Source: Hirundichthys speculiger
Taxonomy: Eukaryota; Chordata; Actinopteri; Beloniformes; Exocoetidae
Direction: 5' to 3'
Length of the DNA: 64,000 nt
NCBI GenBank assembly: GCA_018398805.1
Contig: JAGFBZ010000855.1
Location: forward strand, 3,286,001-3,350,000
The position numbers and the translations under genes are program-made. Under the pieces are notes generated by a model. That model was not told where the DNA came from. It saw nothing but the letters and a program-made list of their open reading frames with translations, and made no database searches. This document shows positions 1-12,402 of this stretch, piece after piece; positions within the stretch are counted from its first letter, which is position 1; each line of letters starts with the position of its first letter.

Positions 1-239
1 ACAACTTGAGAAAATACGACATTACAAAAAGCCATTTAATTGGACAATTCTACTCAAAAACCAACGGAAATGCTTTGTCGCGTCTGTCCCAAGACGACAA
101 CCACATACTAACACAACAAAGAATACAAAGTTGCTCGTAATGAGGTGGAGTGTTACACATTGCTATGAGGTAACGTGTCCCCCTGGTTAGATAAACTTTT
201 GTCCACGACAGCCTGGAGTAAGTTGACTTCATGTTTGGG

Positions 240-1100
240 TAGTAGTGGTGTTAGCTCTCCCAGCAGAGCCGAGACGCTGAGCGGCGTTAGCAGCCCTTCG
301 ATGAGTCAGTGACGACACAGCGCTAGCTTTAGCATAACATTTAAACTACCTAGAAAAGTGCGGTTTTGGAAATATTCATAAATACCAGACGGCAGAAATA
401 CTCTGGCTCTGATAATGCCCCCGCTACTGTCTTGCCAGGTGACTCACAAAAAAGTAAGGTTAACGCGAGCTAGCTGACCACATGCTGTCGCCGGATCTGC
501 CATGCTGGCTGCTCTCTAAGCAAAGTCACTTGACCAATTTTACTTTTAGCTTGTTCCGAGCACTCCCCGCTTCCTGTCGAGCACAATTTTTTTTTTTAAA
601 TCACAGAAAAACTCAAAAACACACAGTGAAATACTTACAATCATGCAAGCCGTGCTCCGGTTAGATGTATATATTTTTTAAGACACGTCTGGGCGCAGTT
701 TATTCAGATGTCTGTCTCACACAATGTCAGAGATCAGATCAGCAGCTGCTTCCTCCATACACGCAGCGCGCAGATCACACAGCGCACGGCAACGCTACCA
801 AACCCCTTGTCGTCGTCATGGCAACAGGTCCACTTCAGCCAATCAAAACCCCTCCCCTCCTATCTCCCCTGGCAACTGCCGCAGCGCTGGAGCTCCGAGA
901 ACGCGCACGCCATCCAATTCTGCACCGTGCAATGTTCTTTCAGTTTTTATCACCAGCCGTTTTGTGAGGCACCGGAGAGAAACGTGTATTTAGAGTGATT
1001 CAGACAGAGTAGTTGAGTCGAGCTTTATTTGTTATCAAGAAGAAATTGGGATTAATTATTAGTTAAAATAATGTTGAAGCGAATCGAGCGCACCGGTCCC
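240..1100 (+). promoter_or_regulatory. CpG-rich promoter-like region with X-box and CCAAT boxes
   Basis: This block has far more CG dinucleotides than the DNA to its right. CCAAT boxes lie at 839-843 and 914-918. At 812-825, GTCGTCATGGCAAC differs at two of fourteen positions from the symmetric RFX X-box GTTGCCATGGCAAC, and further GGCAAC half-sites lie nearby at about 788-793 and 869-875. Spaced X-box and CCAAT motifs in a CpG-rich block are typical of vertebrate promoters. RFX sites are common at cilia genes and in the MHC class II promoter module. The direction is probably rightward, but the region could be bidirectional with a gene off the left edge. No TATA box was identified. Confidence 0.5.
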
Positions 1101-1226
1101 CCACACAAACGTTCCCGCGTTATTCAGGGCAGGGTGCACAAAACACCTCGGGGCGGAGAGACAGCATGTGTCACCGCACCCAGCCTCATGACGATAGTGG
1201 ACCCCTCAACAGGGCCCCCTCCAAGA
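1071..1226 (+). other. Possible first coding exon of an unrecognised gene
   Basis: An ATG at 1071 with A at -3 opens a basic reading frame beginning MLKRIERTGPPHKRSR, directly downstream of the promoter-like block. A usable donor (AGA|GTAAAC) follows codon 52 at 1226/1227. Without splicing the frame runs on to a stop at 1290-1292. I do not recognise the protein and found no convincing second exon before 21 kb. It may be a 5'UTR exon of a non-coding transcript or chance. Confidence 0.2.
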
Positions 1227-1300
1227 GTAAACCATGATACAAGACCCGTGGACACTCAACACAGGCACTGGGGGCAATGCATCATCATATAAAGAAAATA

Positions 1301-4300
1301 TTAACAAAATGGGGACACAAAGAATCACTTTTTTTTAGTTCCAGATGGATTTCTTTTTTTTATTATTATTAAAAGACAAGATCCCCCACCCCCTTCTCGG
1401 GAAACCTGGCAGTTTGGCCTTGCCATTGCCAGGCTATCTGTTGAATGCAGCTTTACTGATTGGCTGTTTTCACACCAAACTGTAACTTTCACATTATACT
1501 GATACCTTCCTCATCTCAGCCATTCTATTTCATAAGCGCACATGAGTACCTCTATGTGAAATGACCTAAAAGGCCGTCTGTTTTCTTTGAAACCCAAGTA
1601 CCTGCCATGCTGCAAGACTGTAAATACTTCTTCATCAGTGTCAAAGCACATGTTGTTCTTCCCCTTCTTTCAACCAGACAAACAGGCTTGGCAGTGACGT
1701 GTGGTGGTTTTGTGTTGGAGTGAATACCAGAAAGACTCTTTGAAAGTCCCCTTTATGATGTTTATCCTTAATATTGGGCTACTTCCTCATGTGCTGCATC
1801 CTTTTGATAGAACGGACGTAATTCATAGAACCCCTTATTAAGATATTATGCCAAAACAGAAGGCAAGGAGTGGCGTTAAACATGGCAAGCCCATTTATTC
1901 GACTAATAAGCAGGTGAAGTATTTTATTTGGATGCCATAAATAGTTTTCATTCATTCATTCATGTCTGAGTTTTTGCTCACTTTGCTGTTACATCATTTT
2001 ACTGTGCACTGAGCTATTCTTAGGGCCAGTATGCAGCATAGACTGCTCCATTTTTCCTGCCAGTATCACACCTAGTGATGATGTAGTTACAAAGCTAGCA
2101 AATGAGAGAGAGAACAGCAAGATGCATTAATTACCAAGGAAACAGCTGACTGAAGATGCTTAAAAACAAACAAACAAACAAGAAAACAGACATATTAGTG
2201 TGTGTCTCTGATGGTGCTAATCTGATTGTGAAACTGTTGGCTTGAGCAACATAACCCTTTGACCACCATCAGTGATTTTCATAATGGCACTGGACCACTT
2301 CCCTATCTGTATAACACTGTATGCGCAGCTGATGTGAGACTTTGTCCTTTTAGTGGAATGAAAGATGAACAAAGAGTTTCCATCCGCAAGAGTTGTGGAT
2401 GGAAATTGCTTTAACTTAACGAGAATGCCAACAGCAAACTTCTTATTTTATATCAAAAGGGATGAAGTGAAGAACAGAAGAATTACAGACTATGAGAGGT
2501 GATTGTGCAGGGCAGTAAAAGTGGTGCTGATGAAGGGATGAACAATGAGGAAGCGAGACTGTGATGGAGAGTAGTGACCAAGCATGAATGAGGGTGCAGT
2601 GTTTTCTTTGCAGCCAGCCCATAGAGGCATAGTGGTCAGGAGGCCTGCTGCTTTAATGGTCCATAAATCTGTGTGGACTGGCCGGTCTGATGCCGCCCCT
2701 GTGAGACCCTCTCATGCGGAAAATGAATCAGACCATTTTTACAGATCGCAAGTGTGGAAGCCCTCACCCTCCCCTTGCCCCTCTGCCAGCGAGCTGATAA
2801 GAGCTGCTGCACACGCACAGCACTCCATTTCAGCAGGTCTGGAGCTCATAAAACTCTCTATTAAGGACCGCCTTTGTTTGTATGCTACTCTTCATTCAAT
2901 CTGTCCTCTCGCCTTTGTTGTTCTCAGTGTGTTTTCCTTTTTCCTCATTACACCTTTGGTTTCTGGAGTGGGAACGCGTACGCTTCGGTACACAGTCAGT
3001 AAAATGGTGTAAACTGTCAGGATGAAGCACATTCCAGAAGAAGCATCTCCTTGTTGCAGGTATATTCTTGTAAATGTCCCCCCTTTTTTTATTTTCTGTC
3101 ACACACACATACAACTACTTTTGTTTTGCAAGTTCCTTAGAAACATGCCTGGTGCACGTCTGCCTCTCTCTCCCTGCTGTCGCTGACATGACCATTAAGG
3201 ACAATAAATGCTGTTATTTACTGTAAAGAAAAGAAGCGTTCTGGGTTTCTTTGTGCAATGAGGGACTGCATTATTACCCAAAATATCTGAGTACTTTGGC
3301 AAACTTTATCAAGTAGTTTCATTGGTTAGTTTCACTTTGTGTTCCCTGATGAAAACATTCTAGAGCATACTATTTAAAGTAGGATTTGCAGCAGACCAAT
3401 AGACAGCTGACTCCCTGAGCTAATTAGTTTGAACCTACTTTGAAATGCAAAGGGGAAGAGTCATCAAGAGAATTGTGATGTAAAGAGTGCTAACGTACAC
3501 GCACAGGTGTGCATGCAGAAGGGCATGCATGTGTACATGTATGCATGCATGGACGTTCTGTGCCATTTCATTTTCCTAGATAAGTCTGGTCAAACCAGTA
3601 CCTGGCTACACACGTGGTATTTGCATTATCTTTGTAACATGAAGGCTGTAACTGACTGAAGCTTCAGAGGCCAGATGTGTATAAGTCTTTGTATTTTCTT
3701 GAAAAAAAAAAACTTGTGTGTAATCACAAAGGCAGAAATATGCATACACATTCTTTTTGTCAGATTTATAAAACCATGCAGAAGTACAGTTTTCTTGTAT
3801 AAATCTCATGAAATTTTATACATGTGCACAAGCCTGTTTTTAGCCACAAATTGATATAGACACTCATTTTCTTATTCATTTACATAAAAAAAACGGTTTC
3901 CACCACAACTCAATAGACATGACATTTAAAGCAGCAGCAAAGAAAGAGCACACCTTTACTGAAACTGTACCCAACTGAGAGACTCATCAGTGAAGCAGAG
4001 AAAATGAATTCTGTTTGATTTGGTTGTGTCAGTTGTGGAATCATGACCAGAACAAAAACTGAGAGAATACAACAAAATAAAGATAGCAGAAGTAAATAAA
4101 ATGACAGAATAAATCAAGTCTAAATTTAGAGCAAAGGTGCACATCAGTGCGCACTGAATGACAGCAAGCTACAGAAAGAGGATCAGCAGCTGCTGCTGTA
4201 TCTGCAAATAATGAAGGTTTCACCAGCATACTGGGCTGTACCGTCTTCCAGTGTGGTGATCAGGAAGGATCCACATATGTACAGAGAGAGACAATTTTCT

Positions 4301-6095
4301 TAAAAAGCCCTATGAGAACCAATGCAACCAAATGAATGAGAAGTTTCTCCAAATGTTTTTACTTTCTAAATTTGTTAGTAAAGTTTTTCAAAACCACCAG
4401 AGCAGCCATTCTGACACATGGATGTTATTTGAAGCAATTAAGTAGGAATATTTATAAGAACTGAAAAGAAGCTAAGTCTGAAACATCTACTTTTAGTGAA
4501 ATAATTAATTTACACTTTATCAACTTTATCATGTCAGGCTTAAGATTAGGCACACATTCTCACTGCACCCACTCTTCAGAGAGCATCAGAGAAAAAGGCA
4601 TGTGCATATTTTTTGTGTGCATGCATCTATTATACATGTGGCCCCAGGTCTATTAAGAGACACTCTATAGGTCCTAACAGTCCATATTTAATTACTCTAA
4701 AGAGAGCAAACTTTACTTGACAACAGCACAAAGAAAGGACCTTTGACTGCTTATTTTCCTCCTTAGGAGTTCCTTATTAAATAGTAAGAGGCTAATTTTA
4801 TGTCTTTGCCACAAAAAGAGTGTAAATGTTACTTGTACACGCCCTCTAACTGTCAGAAGTGCAATCAGGCGTGGTCAACTTGTTTCAAATGCAACACTGT
4901 CTTTGTTATTCAGGTTTGTTTTCCCATGGGGATGCCCCAGCTATTGCCTGCAGTTACCCTCAGCTGAAGACTCTGTTTGCCTACAGAAGCCTTTGTTTGA
5001 CGATCCTTTCTGCCTACCAGGTGTTGTGAATTGTGTCAGCAGTGTGCTGATTGTCTGTTATCTGGGAGCTGATAAGTGCCTCCTCCAACACATAGGCAAT
5101 AAAATTCAACACATAAGGCAGAGGAATGATCATTTCAGCAAACAAATATAATTCTGTATTGATCTTATTTGCTCAGATTAGTCTGAGCAAACATTTGTAA
5201 TAATAGGCCAAAATGCCAGTACATTCCAGCAGTGGATTAGATTTACAACCATGAACCAGGAATGATACATTGCATTTTTACAACAGATTGAAAAAGAAAA
5301 GGGCTCACCCATTTTCTTAGTAAAATTAGTATAATTTCCTTTGTTATTGTGTAGAGTTCATGCTTTATTACCCAGTAAACACTGATGTTGAGTGGCTGTA
5401 ATAAAGGTACGATTCTTATTCACTAAACAAAGACATCACCAAACAGGCTTGTTTTGATTAACATGGATGGTTTAACCTCCCCCAGTGTCCCTGATGGAAA
5501 ATAGCCCCCCAACTTATATGAACAGTTAATAAAAGCTCTCTCTACTAGTTTGAAACCTCTGACAGACATACAAAGGTCACTTTTTTTTTAAATAAATGCA
5601 GACTGTAGCCACATAACAACTGATACCAAAGACAACAAAATCACAGGTAATTACTGTTCTGTCTCCATGCTGTTGTTTACACGGTTGTTAAGGGAGGTCT
5701 GTGTGTTATCGTCTCGTAATGGCAATAAGATATAAGCTTAGAAAATCAGGGAAGGATACATGCCAACCCATAAGACCAAACCATTAAGCAAATCTATGAA
5801 AAATGTTTCAAAATGTCCTCTGGCTTTGTCCATCCATGTTATTCAGCAGCCAGGTCTGCAGCAGATCAAAATGGTTCCATATTCAAGGGTTGATTTGCCA
5901 AACTAGTGTGGACAACAGGTGTACCTGTTACAAAATAAGTTCAACATCAAAAATACACCCCCCCCCCCCCCCCCCAATTGTTTATTTAACAAAAACAAAG
6001 TAAAAAGAGAACAAAAATAATGTGGGCAATACTAAGTACCCCTGTGTTGCATTACCTTTTGCGGTAAGAATTTTAAGAAGTCATATCCTGTCGAG
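1301..6095. other. Intergenic, no gene recognised
   Basis: AT-rich DNA with short frames only, none with recognisable domains or a coherent exon series. A 142-codon frame at 2584-3012 has no family resemblance. Small simple repeats include an AAAC run near 2163-2180 and alternating GCAT/GTAC-rich DNA near 3515-3550. Confidence 0.6.
5958..5975. repeat. Poly(C) run, 18 nt
   Basis: Eighteen uninterrupted C residues, strand-asymmetric and prone to length error in sequencing. It has no flanking element structure. Confidence 0.9.
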
Positions 6096-6430
6096 GGCAG
6101 CACAGTGGCTTGGTGGTCAGCACTGTTGCCTCACAGCAAGAAGGTTCCTGGTTCGAACCTCAGCAGGGGCCTTTCTGTGTGGTTTACATGTTCTCCCCGT
6201 CTTTGCGTGAGTTTTCTCCAGGTACTTCGGCTTCCTCCTACAGTTCTGATATAGGTTCTGAATTGCCCGTATGAGTGATTGTGAGTGTGCATGGTTGTTT
6301 GTCTACTGGTGACCTGTCCAGAGTGTACCTCTGCCTTTCGCCCGAAATGAGCTGGGATAGGCTCCAGCAGATCCCCGTGACCCTGCAGAGGAGTTAAGCT
6401 GGTATAGATAATAGATGGATGGCTGGATAT
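6096..6430 (+). mobile_element. V-SINE-like tRNA-derived SINE
   Basis: The head looks like a tRNA gene with RNA polymerase III boxes: a box A-like TGGCTTGGTGG near 6107, then a perfect box B GGTTCGAACC at 6150-6159. The body has the fish SINE core around 6170-6230 (CTTTCTGTGTGG, then TTCTCCCCGTCTTTGCGTG). The 3' part contains GGGATAGGCTCCAGC and GTGACCCTG and ends in GATGGATGG repeats. This head-core-tail order is that of V-SINEs, whose tails resemble an L2-type LINE. The copy is diverged and presumably inactive. A second, weaker copy lies at 47829-48125. Confidence 0.75.
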
Positions 6431-6663
6431 CTTGTCAACTTCATAAGTCTCTCACGTCGTCATGAAGGAAACTTTACAGCATTGCTACTGAGGTATACGA
6501 GCACGTGCACAGGCGACCACAGATTTGCCTCTGAAATACTCTGGTATAAAGAAGAGTTCTTGGTTGCACTCAATAGATGTGTTTCCATTAGTGGCATTCA
6601 AGGGTAGTTTTACATGGGGCCTAAAGCATTGATATGTGTCTCCGTTTCCAGGAACGACCTTGT

Positions 6664-6682
6664 AAAAAAAAAAAAAAAAAAA
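6664..6682. repeat. Poly(A) run, 19 nt
   Basis: Nineteen uninterrupted A residues about 235 bases past the SINE end. The gap argues against it being that SINE's tail. Confidence 0.85.
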
Positions 6683-7154
6683 CATAACCTGTCATAGAGC
6701 AGCTACTCAGAGTGGCCCCGAAAAACTTCTGGAGGGAGGGTGGTAGTTTTGACTCGTGCTGATTGGGAATGCTGTGGGCAGGAGATGACGTCATTCAGCC
6801 ACCTAACGTCCTCTTCGCTTCTGAGTCATCTCTTCTTATTCAGTACCACTGCTATGTATTATACAAATAGCAAATAGAAACGCAGCAACCATCTTAGCTA
6901 ATGTTTATCTCGTCATTTTAGTTTGTTTTTCTTCTTTTACTTCTTAAAATTCCAGCCTGCTAGTTTTAGCCCAGAACCCCCACTAATGGAAATGCACCTA
7001 TTGACTACAAGGTGGTCAGGACCTCTGGCTGTTAAACAATAACCAAATCATCACACCTCCACTGCCATGCATGCAGTGTTTTACCTGAATGCGTTCATTG
7101 AGTGAAAGTTCACAAACTAGTTCGTATTTTGTGCAAACATGAACTGAACGCGCC

Positions 7155-7940
7155 CTCTTTCCCATTGACGAGCGTCGGGTGGGAACAAGGCTCGCCCAGG
7201 GGTGGGCGAGCCTTGTCGTGGTTTTGCCCTTCTGGGTCTCTGCCTGGCCCCCCTATCAGTGGACGTATGCCTCAGGAGTGTTTGCCCCTTGACCTCTTGG
7301 GTCGAGGGGCAGAGGTCCTCTCGGGCCAGTCTGGGGTGGTGGGAGTTAGCTGGCGTTTTCTCACCTGCGGGAAGATTTGAGACGGATTAAGATAAGGAGA
7401 GTGGTGATGGTAATGGTGGTGACAGTTTCCCTGGTACTTTGGTAACTTACATGTGAGTATAGATGGGCACGGACACATTTATGCTTTACACCCCTTCCCC
7501 AACACACCCCCCTCTACAGTCAACGCAATCAGTCAATAATGTTTACATCAATTCTCCATATACAGGTCTAGAGCTTGGTAGAAGGTGTTCATCCAGTCCT
7601 CTTGTTAGTAGTTTCTGCTTCTTACATATCATCTTTTTAAGTTTGTTCGCTGTCACAACACAATCCACTACACATCACCCCCCACACTTCACAACCCAGC
7701 ACACACCACACCCTCACTGTCGTGTCTCTTTAATTGTCTTGTCTTTAAATGTTTCACAACTGGTGTTTTTTTTTGTCCTCTCTGATGAAATCAGGATTTA
7801 AGATTTCAATAAAAGATGTTAGAATTTACTGCCAGAGAGGACTGGTGAAGGACACATTCACCCTTCACATTCCCACAAAAAAGTTTGCTATAAGATTAAA
7901 TTGCATATACATACTAGATGGTTTGGCTAGATGATGCCCC
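7155..7940 (+). repeat. Unclassified interspersed repeat, copy 1
   Basis: The left part (7155-7390) is G- and C-rich and includes a short inverted repeat, GGCTCGCCCA...TGGGCGAGCC, near 7189-7213. From 7470 the sequence matches 55104-55975 in the same orientation. Shared blocks include ACATTTATGCTTTACA, TTGGTAGAAGGTGTTCATCC, CACAACACAATCCACTACAC, AATTGTCTTGTCTTTAAATG and CCAGAGAGGACTGGTGAAGG. I see no long ORF, terminal repeats or target duplication, so the class is unknown. Confidence 0.6.
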
Positions 7941-8499
7941 TAACCATGAACCATGAATGCAGACAAAAAAAACCCCAAAAAACTATGGATTTAACTAGTT
8001 CGTGTAGAAAGTGATCTTGCCCAACACTGCATGCATGACAGTGACAGGTATGAGATGTTTCTGCCAAAATGCTGTGCTTGGCTGTGGCCATCATGATGCT
8101 GGGCATTAAAGCCAAAAAGCTCCATTTTGGTGTAATCTGCAAAATGAGGACAATGTTCTACAACTCTCGTGATCTGTGCAGATGCAGTTTTGCAAATCTT
8201 TGCCGTGCTTCCTTTTTGTTTTTAGACATCTGCTCCCAGGAAGATTGGTAACTGACTTGAAAGCTTTTCACTTGGAATTATTTCTCTTTCTATTTGGAGT
8301 GTTGAACTCCAAATAGTTTAGAAATAGTTTTATATCCTTGTCCAGATTGATGTGCAGCAACATTTTTTTTTAAAACCAAGACTTATATGCATATGTCTAT
8401 CCCTACTGGCATTACATTGGCAACACTCATCTAAATGTTCTAGACAAGTAAATCAAATGTCTGCTTTCACAGAAATCTGCACACATTCTCACGATCACT

Positions 8500-9660
8500 T
8501 CATTAGGCGACGATGATTAGCAGCGCCTGACTACAGCTTACCCTTACTTACATCTGGTGAGGATGTATTTAATCAGATGATTTTTTTTATTATAAATTGA
8601 TGCCAGAAACTCAGTCAAATTTCTTTTTTAAATGCTTTGAGAGAACCATATTTACCAGTGGGTTACATCGCCTTGCCTTTTAATTGAGCTTTTTTTAATA
8701 ATTTGCAATGAGGATGCAGATTGTTGCAGTTAGGGAAGATGAATCTGTCTGGCTTATCAAATACAAGATTTTAGCTGCTCAGCAGTCTGCTGTGATCATT
8801 GTTGTCAGCCTCTCCTTTTCAAGATATGTCATGCTTTTTCAACAGGAGACAGACCTGGACTGTGTCTAAGAAGGATCGCTGTTAAAGTTCATGTCGGATG
8901 AAGTCTAACATTGTTCTGCTGAAAAAAACTACACATCTCTCAGGAAAGGACATTTAGTTAATTGTAAGAGTATATCCCCCAAAATTCCAATATGTGCTCC
9001 TGCGCCAGTGTTGCCCTCACAAATATTGTATCAGCTCTCCCATAAGAATGAGTAAATCCCACCTTTTGCACCTTTCACTGATAGCAGCCTCAATAGTCTT
9101 TTTTTTTTTTTTTGTCACATAAAAAATCCTGTTTTTTTGAATAGCCAGCTGAAACATGGACCCATCTGACTTTAGAACACATGTGCACTGTCTTTCTGTC
9201 CACCTGAGATCAGATGGTCCCCAGACATACCAGCAGAATTGATTTATGGCTTTCTCCTTGCCTACAGTTTCAGTTTACATTTTGGATGCAGAGACAGGCT
9301 GTGTTGAGTGACAATAGCTCTCCAATGTACTATTAGACCCATGTGGCTATATTGATCACAGTGGCATGACAGATTCTCATGCACTGCCGCCTCAGCTCTC
9401 ACGGGTCCATCCCACATGGGTTTCAAACCTTAGCCTACATAAACTGAGATTTCCCCAGTCTCCTCCAATCTTTTCGGAGTATGATGCTCTAGAGATGTTA
9501 AAAGACCTCTGATCTTTGTAATTTTGCTCTGAGAAACACTTCAGTTTGATATTTCTGATGAATCTCTGGCAGAGTTTGGTCCAGGGTGGTGTGCAACAAC
9601 CCATCCTTTCTTTTATACCCACTCCTGCCACCCTCACCTGTCAACACTTAATATGTTGAT
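8500..9660 (-). mobile_element. Ancient Tc1/mariner-like transposon remnant
   Basis: The segment follows the order of a widespread fish DNA-transposon family as I remember it. It includes CATGCACTGCCGCCTCAGC near 9379 and GAGATTTCCCCAGTC near 9447. On the minus strand, a frame around 9637-9392 begins like a transposase helix-turn-helix domain (ERMGCCTPPWTKL). It is heavily mutated. A second, partial copy of the same family lies at 58086-58820. Boundaries are approximate, and terminal inverted repeats were not resolved. Confidence 0.45.
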
Positions 9661-10739
9661 TCTCGACTCATCCACAACTGTATTTTGGTTCTCTTCATTT
9701 GTTTTACTTTTAAAATACAATGGGCAAAAGCACTAAACCATGGGCAAAGCACTAAAGACAATGGGAATAATTTCAATTGTATTTTTGTCTGTAAAATGAA
9801 ATCAAACTAACAAATCAGAAATTAAAAAACTTTGTGCATTTTTGAAAGCTTACAGAAATGCAGGACAGCTGTTACGTGTACAGGGACAGTACTGTACCTA
9901 AATTTACTATTAAAAAAAACTCTGGTGACCTTGTAATGTCTTTTTTTTTTAAAATGTATTTATTTTTTTCATCAAACCACATCAATGAACTTTGGTCTTC
10001 TTCTTCTTCTTCTTCTTTTTTTCTTTGCTTCAGTGCTATCTCATTCCACTTTAAAGCACAGTTAAACTGCACGACTCCCTTATAAAGACCTTCAAATTGC
10101 CCGGCTATACAATACACCACACACAGGGGCAATTGAATTAACCCATTGATCCTTGCCTGCTCTATCGCTGAGCTGAATTTTATAATTCAGCCTTAATGAC
10201 CGCTCCTCCAGGCAAATGAACACTTGCAGTCAATTATCTGTGAAGCAGTAGGAGGATGAAGGAAAAGACTACCCAGCTTGATATGACAGGTTTTACCAAA
10301 CAGTTCCAAATGCAGTCGTGATGTCTGATGACTTCACTGCAAACAAGTCCACACAAAAACTGTGTTTTTTTTGACACTCCCTTATCATTTTACAGCATCT
10401 GCTCCTCCTCCTTCCTTGGTCACAAGGGGACTTTATCTTGTGGGACAATAGTGGTTTTTGTGCTCAGTAGTGTTGTCTGGCACTACCAGCTCCATGGTGG
10501 GCAATGACACATTATAAGGGATCACTCATCTTCTTCAAACAGTGTGAACGACTGGATGCCGTGTTTACTAACATATATTCATTAAACCTAATTGAAAAAT
10601 ACATGTGAACTTTAAAACTATATTTTAGTAAAGTAATGCTTAAAATGTATTTTAGATTTTGTATAAGAACCCATTAGAAACATTTAGTAACCACAGAGTA
10701 ACAGTTAGGTGAAGGTCATAGATGAATGAAGGGTATATT
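9661..10739. other. Intergenic, no gene recognised
   Basis: AT-rich sequence with a CTT microsatellite-like stretch at about 9997-10018. No coding or RNA feature is supported. Confidence 0.6.
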
Positions 10740-11595
10740 TAAAGGAGCCGTATGTAAGAGATCTAATAAAACGAATCATAAAATGACCCCGATATGTCAA
10801 CAGACATTTAAAAATCATGTTCATTTCAAATACTTATGTCACTGACAACAGCACTCAAGCCAGGATATTCCCGTTTAAAAAGAGGAGTTGCAGCCCTCAA
10901 CTGATGTTGATGTTGTCATTTTTTGTTTTGGCCTGAAGCGCCACCCTCCACCTATCTCCCAATCACGAAGTCAGTAGTGTTTCGGCATCCGGGTTGCCAG
11001 CTCGGCTCTAATTATCGCAGCAGCCGCTACGAACGTGTTGGATGAAAAAATGTCTAGCTTTCCAAAACCTAAAAGACCTCGTTATGAATCCGAGTTACGT
11101 CGTAATAAGGTCCGAAATAAAACAAGGATTTGTATAGGAGATGCTTTTGATAGATGGAGACGGCTGAAAGCGGAGAAGAATTTGAAGACAGACGCCAACG
11201 TTCCTGATTTTCTCCTGGACAGGTAAGATTCATAGCTAAATGTTTGGCTAACGCTAATTTACTTGGACAAGGTAACAGTGGTACCTCTACTTACGAACGC
11301 CTCTACATACGAAACTTTCAGGTTACGAAACGCCTCAACGGGAAAATATTTCCTCTAGTTACGAAAGATCAAAGAAAGAAAAGATCTTTCATAAAGTATT
11401 AAATATAATTAACAGAAAATAAACTTACTGTGTAAGACTCGTCGCTTGCCATGACAGCCTACGTTCCTGCTGCATTCTGTAGCCGACCTGGCAACCTCTG
11501 GTCGGGGAGGAGGGGGAGGGTACACGCCGCTCAATAGTAATTTGAAAGTGACTGCAGTACCAGTTTTGGCCATAATCTTACAAACGGCTCCTTTA
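10740..11595 (+). mobile_element. TIR-bounded repeat carrying an exon-like ORF
   Basis: The ends are inverted repeats: TAAAGGAGCCGTATGTAAGA at 10740-10759 matches the reverse complement of 11576-11595 at all but one position. Inside, an ATG at 11035 opens a 63-codon basic frame (11035-11226) starting MLDEKMSSFPKPKRPRYES and ending FLLDR. A strong donor, CAG|GTAAGA, lies within its last codons. A motif of this kind (RxCIGDAFDRWRRLK...FLLDR) recurs in fish repeats in my recollection. A second small repeat (GGTACCTCTACTTACGAACG, about 11279-11350) is nested inside. The class is unknown. Confidence 0.55.
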
Positions 11596-11959
11596 ATGTC
11601 TCCATGGGGCAATTTTCCGATATGTCTGAAACTGTTGGTGGTCAAGGAGGGACAGGAACATTAATTGTTCGTGATCTTTAAATGCACATTCAGTGATTCC
11701 TTCTGCAGTATTTTAAAAAGCACATCAGCTGCGCCAAGACGCGCAACTGGTAACAACTGGATCTTACTCAGATAAGATCGCGGGTCTATGAGCTGCAGCC
11801 AACCGGCCAAAGTGTGATAGGCTGGTCCCTGTGAGTGAGCGGAGGCGAGTGGACATTGACATGCAGTGGCGGGCCTGTTGCCTAAAAGGCACTCACGCTC
11901 ACGTGCAAGTCCATTGCAAAGTTATTGGAACATAAATACCTCGGGACATAAAAGCGTCC

Positions 11960-12022
11960 CGTGTCCCATGCAGGGCGTACGGAACAGTTTGGTATTTTAC
12001 CAAGTACCGTTGCATCCCTAAT
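11960..12022. repeat. Possible hAT-type terminal fragment
   Basis: ACCAAGTACCGTTGCATCCC, followed by TAA, at about 11999-12021 resembles the end of hAT-like fish MITEs. A matching left end was not found, so this may be a solo fragment. It immediately precedes the Tc1/mariner MITE. Confidence 0.3.
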
Positions 12023-12027
12023 ATATA

Positions 12028-12370
12028 CAGTCATGGAAAAAATTATTAGACCACCATTTTTTCTTCACTTTCTTGTTCATTTTAATACCTGGTACCACTA
12101 AACGTCATATATAAAACAGACAGAAAAGAAAAACTATGCATAAAAGCAGTGTTTTTGGCATACAGCACCATATATGATAAAAACTAAGTGATTTAGGTTA
12201 TAATCAAGAAAGCATAAAATGGTAAGATATCACTCTCAAATAAACTCTATGAGCAATCTTTGTGGTTATCGTTATGTTTGTCCAACAAATGACCTTTAGT
12301 TGTACCAGGCATTAAAATGAACAAGAAACTGAAGAAAACAAGGGTAGTCTAATAATTTTTTCCATGACTG
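12028..12370. mobile_element. Tc1/mariner-type MITE, 343 bp
   Basis: The element is flanked by TA on both sides (12026-12027 and 12371-12372). It starts CAGTCATGGAAAAAATTATT and ends AATAATTTTTTCCATGACTG. Imperfect inverted repeats continue for roughly 70 bases each side, including TTCTTGTTCATTTTAAT near 12072 and its complement near 12314. The AT-rich centre has no ORF. The TA duplication and TIRs fit a non-autonomous Tc1/mariner element. Confidence 0.85.

Positions 12371-12402
<32 letters not shown>
12371..12402. repeat. TA/CA microsatellite
   Basis: Alternating TA passes into CA directly at the right end of the MITE. The TA run includes the target-site dinucleotide, which suggests expansion after insertion or insertion into a pre-existing TA tract. 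Confidence 0.85.

Noticed and set aside
2584..3012. 142-codon frame on the + strand
   Set aside because: No family resemblance and no promoter or splice context.
6096..6175. Possible tRNA gene
   Set aside because: Box A and B are present, but no acceptor-stem pairing is evident and the sequence continues into a SINE core.
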